From: Bathymodiolus brooksi | Taxonomy: Eukaryota > Mollusca > Bivalvia > Mytilida > Modiolidae | Reading direction: 5' to 3' | NCBI GenBank assembly: GCA_963680875.1 | Contig: OY804589.1 | Location: 4,774,001-4,838,000 of the forward strand | Length of the DNA stretch: 64,000 bases | Part shown: positions 1 to 15,400 of the stretch, piece by piece | Layout: every line of letters begins with the position of its first letter | Position numbering within the stretch: position 1 is the first letter of the stretch | Made by a program: the position numbers and the translations under genes | Notes under the pieces: generated by a model | What the model was told of the DNA's origin: nothing | Seen by the model: only the letters and a program-made list of their open reading frames with translations | The model's database searches: none

Positions 1-1559
1 TGACCAGCATTTACGAATATGAATACTTAGGTTGCAATAACTCTTTCTCCGGGACATTAACAAAATGACCAGCATTTACAAATATGGATACTTAGGTTGC
101 AATAACTCTTTCTCCAGGACATTAACAAAATGTCCAGCATTTACAAATATGGATACTTAGGTTGCAATAACTCTTTCTCCGGAACATTAACAAAATGACC
201 AACATTTACAAATATGGATACTTAGGTTGCAATAACTCTTTCTCCAGGACATTAACAAAATGACCAGCATTTACGAATATGGATACTTAGGATGCAATAA
301 CTCTTTCTCCGGGACATTAACAAAATGACCAGCATTTACAAATATGGATACTTAGGTTGCAATAACTCTTTCTCCGGGACATTAACAAAATGACCAGCAT
401 TTACAAATATGGATACTTAGGTTGCAATAACTCTTTCTCCGGGACATTAACAAAATGACCAGCATTTACAAATATGGATACTTAGGTTGCAATAACTCTT
501 TCTCCAGGACATTAACAAAATGACCAGCATTTACAAATATGGATACTTAGGTTGCAATAACTCTTTCTCCAGGACATTAACAAAATGACCAGCATTAACG
601 AATATGAATACTTAGGTTGCAATAACTCTTTCTCCGGGACATTAACAAAATGACCAGCATTTACAAATATGGATACTTAGGTTGCAATAACTCTTTCTCC
701 AGGACATTAACAAAATAACCAGCATTTACAAATATGGATACTTAGGTTGCAATAACTCTTTCTCCGGGACATTAACAAAATGACCAACATTTACAAATAT
801 GGATACTTAGGTTGCAATAACTCTTTCTCCAGGACATTAACAAAATGACCAGCATTTACGAATATGGATACTTAGGATGCAATAACTCTTTCTCCGGGAC
901 ATTAACAAAATGACCAGCATTTACAAATATGGATACTTAGGTTGCAATAACTCTTTCTCCGGGACATTAACAAAATGACCAGCATTTACAAATATGGATA
1001 CTTAGGTTGCAATAACTCTTTCTCCGGGACATTAACAAAATGACCAGCATTTACAAATATGGATACTTAGGTTGCAATAACTCTTTCTCCAGGACATTAA
1101 CAAAATGACCAGCATTTACAAATATGGATACTTAGGTTGCAATAACTCTTTCTCCAGGACATTAACAAAATGACCAGCATTTCCAAATATGGATACTTAG
1201 GTTGCAATAACTCTTTCTCCGGGACATTAACAAAATGACCAGCATTTACAAATATGGATACCTAGGTTGCAATAACTCTTTCTCCAGATATTAACAAAAT
1301 GACCAGCATTTACAAATATGCATACTTAGGTTGCAATAACTCTTTCTCCGGGACATTAACAAAATTACCAGCATTTACAAATATGGATACTTAGGTTGCA
1401 ATAACTCTTTCTCCAGGACATTAACAAAATGACCAGCATTTACGAATATGGATACTTAGGTTGCAATAACTCTTTCTCCAGGACATTAACAAAATGACCA
1501 GCATTTACGAATATGAATACTTAGGTTGCAATAACTCTTTCTCCGGGACATTAACAAAA

Positions 1560-4500
1560 TGACCAGCATTTACAAATATGGATACTTAGGTTGCAATACC
1601 TCTTTCTCCAGGACATTAACAAAATGACCAGCATTTACAAATATGGATACTTAGGTTGCAATAACTCTTTCTCCGGGACATTAACAAAATGACCAGCATT
1701 TACGAATATGGATACTTGGGTTGCAATAACTCTTTCTCCAGGACATTAACAAAATGACCAGCATTTACAAATATGGATACTTAGGTTGCAATAACTCTTT
1801 CTCCAGGACATTAACAAAATGACCAGCATTTACAAATATGGATACTTAGGTTGCAATAACTCTTTCTCCAGGACATTAACAAAATGACCAGCATTTACAA
1901 ATATGGATACTTAGGTTGCAATAACTCTTTCTCCAGGACATTAACAAAATGACCAGCATTTACAAATATGGATACTTAGGTTGCAATAACTCTTTCTCCA
2001 GGACATTAACAAAATGACCAGCATTTACAAATATGGATACTTAGGTTGCAATAACTCTTTCTCCGGGACATTAACAAAATGACCAGCATTGTGCAAATAT
2101 GGATACTTAGGTTGCAATAACTCTTTCTCCGGGACATTAACAAAATGACCAGCATTTACAAATATGGATACTTAGGATGCAATAACTCTTTCTCCGGGAC
2201 ATTAACAAAATAACCAGCATTTACAAATATGGATATTTAGGTTGCAATAACTCTTTCTCCAGATATTAACAAAATGACCAGCATTTACAAATATGCATAC
2301 TTAGATTGCAATAACTCTTTCTCCAGGACATTAACAAAATGACCAGCATTTACAAATATGGATACTTAGGATGCAATAACTCTTTCTCCAGGACATTAAC
2401 AAAATGACCAGCATTTACGAATATGGATACTTAGGTTGCAATAACTCTTTCTCCGGGACATTAACAAAATGACCAGCATTTACGAATATGGATACTTGGG
2501 TTGCAATAACTCTTTCTCCAGGACATTAACAAAATGACCAGCTTTTACAAATATGGATACATAGGTTGCAATAACTCTTTCTCCAGGACATTAACAAAAT
2601 GACCAGCATTTACGAATATGGATACTTGGGTTGCAATAACTCTTTCTCCAGGACATTAACAAAATGACCAGCATTTACAAATATGGATACTTAGGTTGCA
2701 ATAACTCTTTCTCCGGGACATTAACAAAATGACCAGCATTTACAAATATGGATACTTAGGTTGCAATAACTCTTTCTCCGGGACATTAACAAAATGACCA
2801 GCATTTACAAATATGGATACTTAGGATGCACTAACTCTTTCTCCGGGACATTAACAAAATGACCAGCATTTACAAATATGGATATTTAGGTTGCAATAAC
2901 TCTTTCTCCGGGACATTAACAAAATGACCAGCATTTACAAATATGGATACTTAGGTTGCAATAACTCTTTCTCCAGGACATTAACAAAATGACCAGCATT
3001 TACGAATATGAATACTTAGGTTGCAATAACATTTTCTCCGGGACATTAACAAAATGACCAGCATTTACAAATATGGATACTTAGGTTGCAATAACTCTTT
3101 CTCCAGGACATTAACAAAATGACCAGCATTTACAAATATGGATACTTAGGTTGCAATAACTCTTTCCCCGGGACATTAACAAAATGACCAGCATTTACAA
3201 ATATGGATACTTAGGTTGCAATAACTCTTTCTCCAGGACATTAACAAAATGACCAGCATTTACAAATATGGATACTTAGGTTGCAATAACTCTTTCTCCA
3301 GGACATTAACAAAATGACCAGCATTTACAAATATGGATACTTAGGTTGCAATAACTCTTTCTCCGGGACATTAACAAAATGACCAGCATTTACGAATATG
3401 GATACTTGGGTTGCAATAACTCTTTCTCCAGGACATTAACAAAATGACCAGCATTTACAAATATGGATACTTAGGTTGCAATAACTCTTTCTCCAGGACA
3501 TTAACAAAATGACCAGCATTTACAAATATGGATACTTAGGTTGCAATAACTCTTTCTCCAGGACATTAACAAAATGACCAGCATTTACAAATATGGATAC
3601 TTAGGTTGCAATAACTCTTTCTCCAGGACATTAACAAAATGACCAGCATTTACAAATATGGATACTTAGGTTGCAATAACTCTTTCTCCAGGACATTAAC
3701 AAAATGACCAGCATTTACAAATATGGATACTTAGGTTGCAATAACTCTTTCTCCGGGACATTAACAAAATGACCAGCATTGTGCAAATATGGATACTTAG
3801 GTTGCAATAACTCTTTCTCCGGGACATTAACAAAATGACCAGCATTTACAAATATGGATACTTAGGATGCAATAACTCTTTCTCCGGGACATTAACAAAA
3901 TAACCAGCATTTACAAATATGGATATTTAGGTTGCAATAACTCTTTCTCCAGATATTAACAAAATGACCAGCATTTACAAATATGCATACTTAGATTGCA
4001 ATAACTCTTTCTCCAGGACATTAACAAAATGACCAGCATTTACAAATATGGATACTTAGGATGCAATAACTCTTTCTCCAGGACATTAACAAAATGACCA
4101 GCATTTACGAATATGGATACTTAGGTTGCAATAACTCTTTCTCCGGGACATTAACAAAATGACCAGCATTTACGAATATGGATACTTGGGTTGCAATAAC
4201 TCTTTCTCCAGGACATTAACAAAATGACCAGCTTTTACAAATATGGATACATAGGTTGCAATAACTCTTTCTCCAGGACATTAACAAAATGACCAGCATT
4301 TACGAATATGGATACTTGGGTTGCAATAACTCTTTCTCCAGGACATTAACAAAATGACCAGCATTTACAAATATGGATACTTAGGTTGCAATAACTCTTT
4401 CTCCGGGACATTAACAAAATGACCAGCATTTACAAATATGGATACTTAGGTTGCAATAACTCTTTCTCCGGGACATTAACAAAATGACCAGCATTTACAA

Positions 4501-5010
4501 ATATGGATACGTAGGATGCACTAACTCTTTCTCCGGGACATTAACAAAATGACCAGCATTTACAAATATGGATATTTAGGTTGCAATAACTCTTTCTCCG
4601 GGACATTAACAAAATGACCAGCATTTACAAATATGGATACTTAGGTTGCAATAACTCTTTCTCCAGGACATTAACAAAATGACCAGCATTTACGAATATG
4701 AATACTTAGGTTGCAATAACATTTTCTCCGGGACATTAACAAAATGACCAGCATTTACAAATATGGATACTTAGGTTGCAATAACTCTTTCTCCAGGACA
4801 TTAACAAAATGACCAGCATTTACAAATATGGATACTTAGGTTGCAATAACTCTTTCCCCGGGACATTAACAAAATGACCAGCATTTACAAATATGGATAC
4901 TTAGGTTGCAATAACTCTTTCTCCAGGACATTAACAAAATGACCAGCATTTACAAATATGGATACTTAGGTTGCAATAACTCTTTCTCCAGGACATTAAC
5001 AAAATGACCA
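1560..5010. repeat. Higher-order repeat, two tandem 1690-bp units (26 monomers)
   Basis: Rare monomer variants recur at an exact offset of 1690 bp. The 66-bp variant gcattgtgcaaat has its gtgc at 2091 and again at 3781, and a tacgaat plus cttggg monomer lies near 1701-1720 and again near 3391-3410. The order of variants between these markers is preserved with few changes. Boundaries are approximate, judged by eye from where the 1690-bp register is lost. Confidence 0.85.
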
Positions 5011-5019
5011 GCATTTACG

Positions 5020-8000
5020 AATATGGATACTTGGGTTGCAATAACTCTTTATCCAGGACATTAACAAAATGACCAGCATTTACAAATATGGATACTTAGG
5101 TTGCAATAACTCTTTCTCCAGGACATTAACAAAATGACCAGCATTTACAAATATGGATACTTAGGTTGCAATAACTCTTTCTCAGGGACATTAACAAAAT
5201 GACCAGCATTGTGCAAATATGGATACTTAGGTTGCAATAACTCTTTCTCCGGGACATTAACAAAATGACCAGCATTTACAAATATGGATACTTAGGATGC
5301 AATAACTCTTTCTCCGGGACATTAACAAAATGACCAGCATTTACAAATATGGATATTTAGGTTGCAATAACTCTTTCTCCAGATATTAACAAAATGACCA
5401 GCATTTACAAATATGCATACTTAGATTGCAAAAACTCTTTCTCCGGGACATTAACAAAATGACCAGCATTTACAAATATGGATACTTAGGATGCAATAAC
5501 TCTTTCTCCAGGACATTAACAAAATGACCAGCATTTACAAATATGGATACTTAGGTTGCAATAACTCTTTCTCCAGGACATTAACAAAATGACCAGCATT
5601 TACGAATATGGATACTTAGGTTGCAATAACTCTTTCTCCAGGACATTAACAAAATGACCAGCATTTACAAATATGGATACTTAGGTTGCAATAACTCTTT
5701 CTCCAGGACATTAACAAAATGACCAGCATTTACAAATATGGATACTTAGGTTGCAATAACTCTTTCTCTGGGACATTAACAAAATGACCAGCATTTACAA
5801 ATATGGATACTTAGGATGCAATAACTCTTTCTCCGGGACATTAACAAAATGACCAGCATTTACAAATATGGATATTTAGGTTGCAATAACTCTTTCTCCG
5901 GGACATTAACAAAATGACCAGCATTTACAAATATGGATACTTAGGTTGCAATAACTCTTTCTCCAGGACATTAACAAAATAACCAGCATTTACGAATATG
6001 GATACTTAGGTTGCAATAACTCTTTCTCCAGGACATAAACAAAATGACCAGCATTTACGAATATGGATACTTGGGTTGCAATAACTCTTTCTCCGGGACA
6101 TTAACAAAATGACCAGCATTTACAAATATGGATACTTAGGTTGCAATAACTCTTTCTCCGGGATATTAACAAAATGACCAGCATTTACAAATATGGATAC
6201 TTAGGTTGCAATAACTCTTTCTCCAGATATTAACAAAATGACCAGCATTTACAAATATGCATACTTAGATTGCAATAACTCTTTCTCCGGGACATTAACA
6301 AAATGACCAGCATTTACAAATATGAATACTTACGTTGCAATAACTCTTTCTCCAGGACATTAACAAAATGACTAGCATTTACAAATATGGATACTTAGGT
6401 TGCAATAACTCTTTCTCCAGGACATTAACAAAATGACCAGCATTTACGAATATGGATACTTGGGTTGCAATAACTCTTTCTCCAGGACATTAACAAAATG
6501 ACCAGCATTTACAAATATGGATACTTAGGTTGCAATAACTCTTTCTCCAGGACATTAACAAAATGACCAGCATTTACAAATATGGATACTTAGGTTGCAA
6601 TAACTCTTTCTCCAGGACATTAACAAAATGACCAGCATTTACAAATATGGATTCTTAGGATGCACTAACTCTTTCTCCGGGACATTAACAAAATGACCAG
6701 CATTTACAAATATGGATATTTAGGTTGCAATAACTCTTTCTCCGGGACATTAACAAAATGACCAGCATTTACAAATATGGATACTTAGGTTGCAATAACT
6801 CTTTCTCCAGGACATTAACAAAATGACCAGCATTTACGAATATGAATACTTAGGTTGCAATAACATTTTCTCCGGGACATTAACAAAATGACCAGCATTT
6901 ACAAATATGGATACTTAGGTTGCAATAACTCTTTCTCCAGGACATTAACAAAATGACCAGCATTTACAAATATGGATACTTAGGTTGCAATAACTCTTTC
7001 CCCGGGACATTAACAAAATGACCAGCATTTACAAATATGGATACTTAGGTTGCAATAACTCTTTCTCCAGGACATTAACAAAATGACCAGCATTTACAAA
7101 TATGGATACTTAGGTTGCAATAACTCTTTCTCCAGGACATTAACAAAATGACCAGCATTTACGAATATGGATACTTGGGTTGCAATAACTCTTTATCCAG
7201 GACATTAACAAAATGACCAGCATTTACAAATATGGATACTTAGGTTGCAATAACTCTTTCTCCGGGACATTAACAAAATGACCAGCATTTACAAATATGG
7301 ATACTTAGGATGCAATAACTCTTTCTCCGGGACATTAACAAAATAACCAGCATTTACAAATATGGATATTTAGGTTGCAATAACTCTTTCTCCAGATATT
7401 AACAAAATGACCAGCATTTACAAATATGCATACTTAGATTGCAATAACTCTTTCTCCAGGACATTAACAAAATGACCAGCATTTACAAATATGGATACTT
7501 AGGATGCAATAACTCTTTCTCCAGGACATTAACAAAATGACCAGCATTTACGAATATGGATACTTAGGTTGCAATAACTCTTTCTCCGGGACATTAACAA
7601 AATGACCAGCATTTACGAATATGGATACTTGGGTTGCAATAACTCTTTCTCCAGGACATTAACAAAATGACCAGCTTTTACAAATATGGATACATAGGTT
7701 GCAATAACTCTTTCTCCAGGACATTAACAAAATGACCAGCATTTACGAATATGGATACTTGGGTTGCAATAACTCTTTCTCCAGGACATTAACAAAATGA
7801 CCAGCATTTACAAATATGGATACTTAGGTTGCAATAACTCTTTCTCCGGGACATTAACAAAATGACCAGCATTTACAAATATGGATACTTAGGTTGCAAT
7901 AACTCTTTCTCCGGGACATTAACAAAATGACCAGCATTTACAAATATGGATACTTAGGATGCACTAACTCTTTCTCCGGGACATTAACAAAATGACCAGC

Positions 8001-11000
8001 ATTTACAAATATGGATATTTAGGTTGCAATAACTCTTTCTCCGGGACATTAACAAAATGACCAGCATTTACAAATATGGATACTTAGGTTGCAATAACTC
8101 TTTCTCCAGGACATTAACAAAATGACCAGCATTTACGAATATGAATACTTAGGTTGCAATAACATTTTCTCCGGGACATTAACAAAATGACCAGCATTTA
8201 CAAATATGGATACTTAGGTTGCAATAACTCTTTCTCCAGGACATTAACAAAATGACCAGCATTTACAAATATGGATACTTCGGTTGCAATAACTCTTTCC
8301 CCGGGACATTAACAAAATGACCAGCATTTACAAATATGGATACTTAGGTTGCAATAACTCTTTCTCCAGGACATTAACAAAATGACCAGCATTTACAAAT
8401 ATGGATACTTAGGTTGCAATAACTCTTTCTCCAGGACATTAACAAAATGACCAGCATTTACGAATATGGATACTTGGGTTGCAATAACTCTTTATCCAGG
8501 ACATTAACAAAATGACCAGCATTTACAAATATGGATACTTAGGTTGCAATAACTCTTTCTCCAGGACATTAACAAAATGACCAGCATTTACAAATATGGA
8601 TACTTAGGTTGCAATAACTCTTTCTCAGGGACATTAACAAAATGACCAGCATTGTGCAAATATGGATACTTAGGTTGCAATAACTCTTTCTCCGGGACAT
8701 TAACAAAATGACCAGCATTTACAAATATGGATACTTAGGATGCAATAACTCTTTCTCCGGGACATTAACAAAATGACCAGCATTTACAAATATGGATATT
8801 TAGGTTGCAATAACTCTTTCTCCAGATATTAACAAAATGACCAGCATTTACAAATATGCATACTTAGATTGCAAAAACTCTTTCTCCGGGACATTAACAA
8901 AATGACCAGCATTTACAAATATGGATACTTAGGATGCAATAACTCTTTCTCCAGGACATTAACAAAATGACCAGCATTTACAAATATGGATACTTAGGTT
9001 GCAATAACTCTTTCTCCAGGACATTAACAAAATGACCAGCATTTACGAATATGGATACTTAGGTTGCAATAACTCTTTCTCCAGGACATTAACAAAATGA
9101 CCAGCATTTACAAATATGGATACTTAGGTTGCAATAACTCTTTCTCCAGGACATTAACAAAATGACCAGCATTTACAAATATGGATACTTAGGTTGCAAT
9201 AACTCTTTCTCTGGGACATTAACAAAATGACCAGCATTTACAAATATGGATACTTAGGATGCAATAACTCTTTCTCCGGGACATTAACAAAATGACCAGC
9301 ATTTACAAATATGGATATTTAGGTTGCAATAACTCTTTCTCCGGGACATTAACAAAATGACCAGCATTTACAAATATGGATACTTAGGTTGCAATAACTC
9401 TTTCTCCAGGACATTAACAAAATAACCAGCATTTACGAATATGGATACTTAGGTTGCAATAACTCTTTCTCCAGGACATAAACAAAATGACCAGCATTTA
9501 CGAATATGGATACTTGGGTTGCAATAACTCTTTCTCCGGGACATTAACAAAATGACCAGCATTTACAAATATGGATACTTAGGTTGCAATAACTCTTTCT
9601 CCGGGATATTAACAAAATGACCAGCATTTACAAATATGGATACTTAGGTTGCAATAACTCTTTCTCCAGATATTAACAAAATGACCAGCATTTACAAATA
9701 TGCATACTTAGATTGCAATAACTCTTTCTCCGGGACATTAACAAAATGACCAGCATTTACTAATATGAATACTTACGTTGCAATAACTCTTTCTCCAGGA
9801 CATTAACAAAATGACTAGCATTTACAAATATGGATACTTAGGTTGCAATAACTCTTTCTCCAGGACATTAACAAAATGACCAGCATTTACGAATATGGAT
9901 ACTTGGGTTGCAATAACTCTTTCTCCAGGACATTAACAAAATGACCAGCATTTACAAATATGGATACTTAGGTTGCAATAACTCTTTCTCCAGGACATTA
10001 ACAAAATGACCAGCATTTACAAATATGGATACTTAGGTTGCAATAACTCTTTCTCCGGGACATTAACAAAATGACCAGCATTTACAAATATGGATTCTTA
10101 GGATGCACTAACTCTTTCTCCGGGACATTAACAAAATGACCAGCATTTACAAATATGGATATTTAGGTTGCAATAACTCTTTCTCCGGGACATTAACAAA
10201 ATGACCAGCATTTACAAATATGGATACTTAGGTTGCAATAACTCTTTCTCCAGGACATTAACAAAATGACCAGCATTTACGAATATGAATACTTAGGTTG
10301 CAATAACATTTTCTCCGGGACATTAACAAAATGACCAGCATTTACAAATATGGATACTTAGGTTGCAATAACTCTTTCTCCAGGACATTAACAAAATGAC
10401 CAGCATTTACAAATATGGATACTTAGGTTGCAATAACTCTTTCCCCGGGACATTAACAAAATGACCAGCATTTACAAATATGGATACTTAGGTTGCAATA
10501 ACTCTTTCTCCAGGACATTAACAAAATGACCAGCATTTACAAATATGGATACTTAGGTTGCAATAACTCTTTCTCCAGGACATTAACAAAATGACCAGCA
10601 TTTACGAATATGGATACTTGGGTTGCAATAACTCTTTATCCAGGACATTAACAAAATGACCAGCATTTACAAATATGGATACTTAGGTTGCAATAACTCT
10701 TTCTCCAGGACATTAACAAAATGACCAGCATTTACAAATATGGATACTTAGGTTGCAATAACTCTTTCTCAGGGACATTAACAAAATGACCAGCATTGTG
10801 CAAATATGGATACTTAGGTTGCAATAACTCTTTCTCCGGGACATTAACAAAATGACCAGCATTTACAAATATGGATACTTAGGATGCAATAACTCTTTCT
10901 CCGGGACATTAACAAAATGACCAGCATTTACAAATATGGATATTTAGGTTGCAATAACTCTTTCTCCAGATATTAACAAAATGACCAGCATTTACAAATA

Positions 11001-12400
11001 TGCATACTTAGATTGCAAAAACTCTTTCTCCGGGACATTAACAAAATGACCAGCATTTACAAATATGGATACTTAGGATGCAATAACTCTTTCTCCAGGA
11101 CATTAACAAAATGACCAGCATTTACAAATATGGATACTTAGGTTGCAATAACTCTTTCTCCAGGACATTAACAAAATGACCAGCATTTACGAATATGGAT
11201 ACTTAGGTTGCAATAACTCTTTCTCCAGGACATTAACAAAATGACCAGCATTTACAAATATGGATACTTAGGTTGCAATAACTCTTTCTCCAGGACATTA
11301 ACAAAATGACCAGCATTTACAAATATGGATACTTAGGTTGCAATAACTCTTTCTCTGGGACATTAACAAAATGACCAGCATTTACAAATATGGATACTTA
11401 GGATGCAATAACTCTTTCTCCGGGACATTAACAAAATGACCAGCATTTACAAATATGGATATTTAGGTTGCAATAACTCTTTCTCCGGGACATTAACAAA
11501 ATGACCAGCATTTACAAATATGGATACTTAGGTTGCAATAACTCTTTCTCCAGGACATTAACAAAATAACCAGCATTTACGAATATGGATACTTAGGTTG
11601 CAATAACTCTTTCTCCAGGACATAAACAAAATGACCAGCATTTACGAATATGGATACTTGGGTTGCAATAACTCTTTCTCCGGGACATTAACAAAATGAC
11701 CAGCATTTACAAATATGGATACTTAGGTTGCAATAACTCTTTCTCCGGGATATTAACAAAATGACCAGCATTTACAAATATGGATACTTAGGTTGCAATA
11801 ACTCTTTCTCCAGATATTAACAAAATGACCAGCATTTACAAATATGCATACTTAGATTGCAATAACTCTTTCTCCGGGACATTAACAAAATGACCAGCAT
11901 TTACTAATATGAATACTTACGTTGCAATAACTCTTTCTCCAGGACATTAACAAAATGACTAGCATTTACAAATATGGATACTTAGGTTGCAATAACTCTT
12001 TCTCCAGGACATTAACAAAATGACCAGCATTTACGAATATGGATACTTGGGTTGCAATAACTCTTTCTCCAGGACATTAACAAAATGACCAGCATTTACA
12101 AATATGGATACTTAGGTTGCAATAACTCTTTCTCCAGGACATTAACAAAATGACCAGCATTTACAAATATGGATACTTAGGTTGCAATAACTCTTTCTCC
12201 GGGACATTAACAAAATGACCAGCATTTACAAATATGGATTCTTAGGATGCACTAACTCTTTCTCCGGGACATTAACAAAATGACCAGCATTTACAAATAT
12301 GGATATTTAGGTTGCAATAACTCTTTCTCCGGGACATTAACAAAATGACCAGCATTTACAAATATGGATACTTAGGTTGCAATAACTCTTTCTCCAGGAC
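5020..12400. repeat. Higher-order repeat region with 3443-bp and 2144-bp spacings
   Basis: The gtgcaaat variant occurs at 5211, 8654 and 10798, giving spacings of 3443 bp (53 monomers less 2 bp) and 2144 bp (33 monomers less 1 bp). The variant ggattcttaggatgcac occurs at about 6651, 10094 and 12238, with the same spacings of 3443 and 2144. The missing bases are explained by the 64-bp monomers lying between the markers. Two independent markers agreeing supports block duplication rather than chance. Edges are approximate. Confidence 0.85.
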
Positions 12401-15400
12401 ATTAACAAAATGACCAGCATTTACGAATATGAATACTTAGGTTGCAATAACTCTTTCTCCGGGACATTAACAAAATGACCAGCATTTACAAATATGGATA
12501 CTTAGGTTGCAATAACTCTTTCTCCAGGACATTAACAAAATGACCAGCATTTACAAATATGGATACTTAGGATGCAATAACTCTTTCTCCGGGACATTAA
12601 CAAAATGACCAGCATTTACAAATATGGATATTTAGGTTGCAATAACTCTTTCTCCGGGACATTAACAAAATGACCAGCATTTACAAATATGGATACTTAG
12701 GTTGCAATAACTCTTTCTCCAGGACATTAACAAAATAACCAGCATTTACGAATATGGATACTTAGGTTGCAATAACTCTTTCTCCAGGACATAAACAAAA
12801 TGACCAGCATTTACGAATATGGATACTTGGGTTGCAATAACTCTTTCTCCGGGACATTAACAAAATGACCAGCATTTACAAATATGGATACTTAGGTTGC
12901 AATAACTCTTTCTCCGGGACATTAACAAAATGACCAGCATTTACAAATATGGATACTTAGGTTGCAATAACTCTTTCTCCAGATATTAACAAAATGACCA
13001 GCATTTACAAATATGCATACTTAGATTGTAATAACTCTTTCTCCGGGACATTAACAAAATGACCAGCATTTACAAATATGAATACTTACGTTGCAATAAC
13101 TCTTTCTCCAGGACATTAACAAAATGACTAGCATTTACAAATATGGATACTTAGGTTGCAATAACTCTTTCTCCAGGACATTAACAAAATGACCAGCATT
13201 TACAAATATGGATACTTAGGTTGCAATAACTCTTTCTCCAGGACATTAACAAAATAACCAGCATTTACGAATATGGATACATAGGTTGCAATAACTCTTT
13301 CTCCAGGACATAAACAAAATGACCAGCATTTACGAATATGGATACTTGGGTTGCAATAACTCTTTCTCCGGGACATTAACAAAATGACCAGCATTTACAA
13401 ATATGGATACTTAGGTTGCAATAACTCTTTCTCCGGGACATTAACAAAATGACCAGCATTTACAAATATGGATACTTAGGTTGCAATAACTCTTTCTCCA
13501 GATATTAACAAAATGACCAGCATTTACAAATATGCATACTTAGATTGCAATAACTCTTTCTCCGGGACATTAACAAAATGACCAGCATTTACAAATATGA
13601 ATACTTACGTTGCAATAACTCTTTCTCCAGGACATTAACAAAATGACTAGCATTTACAAATATGGATACTTAGGTTGCAATAACTCTTTCTCCAGGACAT
13701 TAACAAAATGACCAGCATTTACGAATATGGATACTTGGGTTGCAATAACTCTTTCTCCAGGACATTAACAAAATGACCAGCATTTACAAATATGGATACT
13801 TAGGTTGCAATAACTCTTTCTCCAGGACATTAACAAAATGACCAGCATTTACAAATATGGATACTTAGGTTGCAATAACTCTTTCTCCGGGACATTAACA
13901 AAATGACCAGCATTTACAAATATGGATTCTTAGGATGCACTAACTCTTTCTCCGGGACATTAACAAAATGACCAGCATTTACAAATATGGATATTTAGGT
14001 TGCAATAACTCTTTCTCCGGGACATTAACAAAATGACCAGCATTTACAAATATGGATACTTAGGTTGCAATAACTCTTTCTCCAGGACATTAACAAAATG
14101 ACCAGCATTTACGAATATGAATACTTAGGTTGCAATAACTCTTTCTCCGGGACATTAACAAAATGACCAGCATTTACAAATATGGATACTTAGGTTGCAA
14201 TAACTCTTTCTCCAGGACATTAACAAAATGACCAGCATTTACAAATATGGATACATAGGATGCAATAACTCTTTCTCCGGGACATTAACAAAATGACCAG
14301 CATTTACAAATATGGATATTTAGGTTGCAATAACTCTTTCTCCGGGACATTAACAAAATGACCAGCATTTACAAATATGGATACTTAGGTTGCAATAACT
14401 CTTTCTCCAGGACATTAACAAAATAACCAGCATTTACGAATATGGATACTTAGGTTGCAATAACTCTTTCTCCAGGACATAAACAAAATGACCAGCATTT
14501 ACGAATATGGATACTTGGGTTGCAATAACTCTTTCTCCGGGACATTAACAAAATGACCAGCATTTACAAATATGGATACTTAGGTTGCAATAACTCTTTC
14601 TCCGGGACATTAACAAAATGACCAGCATTTACAAATATGGATACTTAGGTTGCAATAACTCTTTCTCCAGATATTAACAAAATGACCAGCATTTACAAAT
14701 ATGCATACTTAGATTGCAATAACTCTTTCTCCGGGACATTAACAAAATGACCAGCATTTACAAATATGAATACTTACGTTGCAATAACTCTTTCTCCAGG
14801 ACATTAACAAAATGACTAGCATTTACAAATATGGATACTTAGGTTGCAATAACTCTTTCTCCAGGACATTAACAAAATGACCAGCATTTACGAATATGGA
14901 TACTTGGGTTGCAATAACTCTTTCTCCAGGACATAAACAAAATGACCAGCATTTACGAATATGGATACTTGGGTTGCAATAACTCTTTCTCCGGGACATT
15001 AACAAAATGACCAGCATTTACAAATATGGATACTTAGGTTGCAGTAACTCTTTCTCCGGGATATTAACAAAATGACCAGCATTTACAAATATGGATACTT
15101 AGGTTGCAATAACTCTTTCTCCAGATATTAACAAAATGACCAGCATTTACAAATATGCATACTTAGATTGCAATAACTCTTTCTCCGGGACATTAACAAA
15201 ATGACCAGCATTTACTAATATGAATACTTACGTTGCAATAACTCTTTCTCCAGGACATTAACAAAATGACTAGCATTTACAAATATGGATACTTAGGTTG
15301 CAATAACTCTTTCTCCAGGACATTAACAAAATGACCAGCATTTACGAATATGGATACTTGGGTTGCAATAACTCTTTCTCCAGGACATTAACAAAATGAC

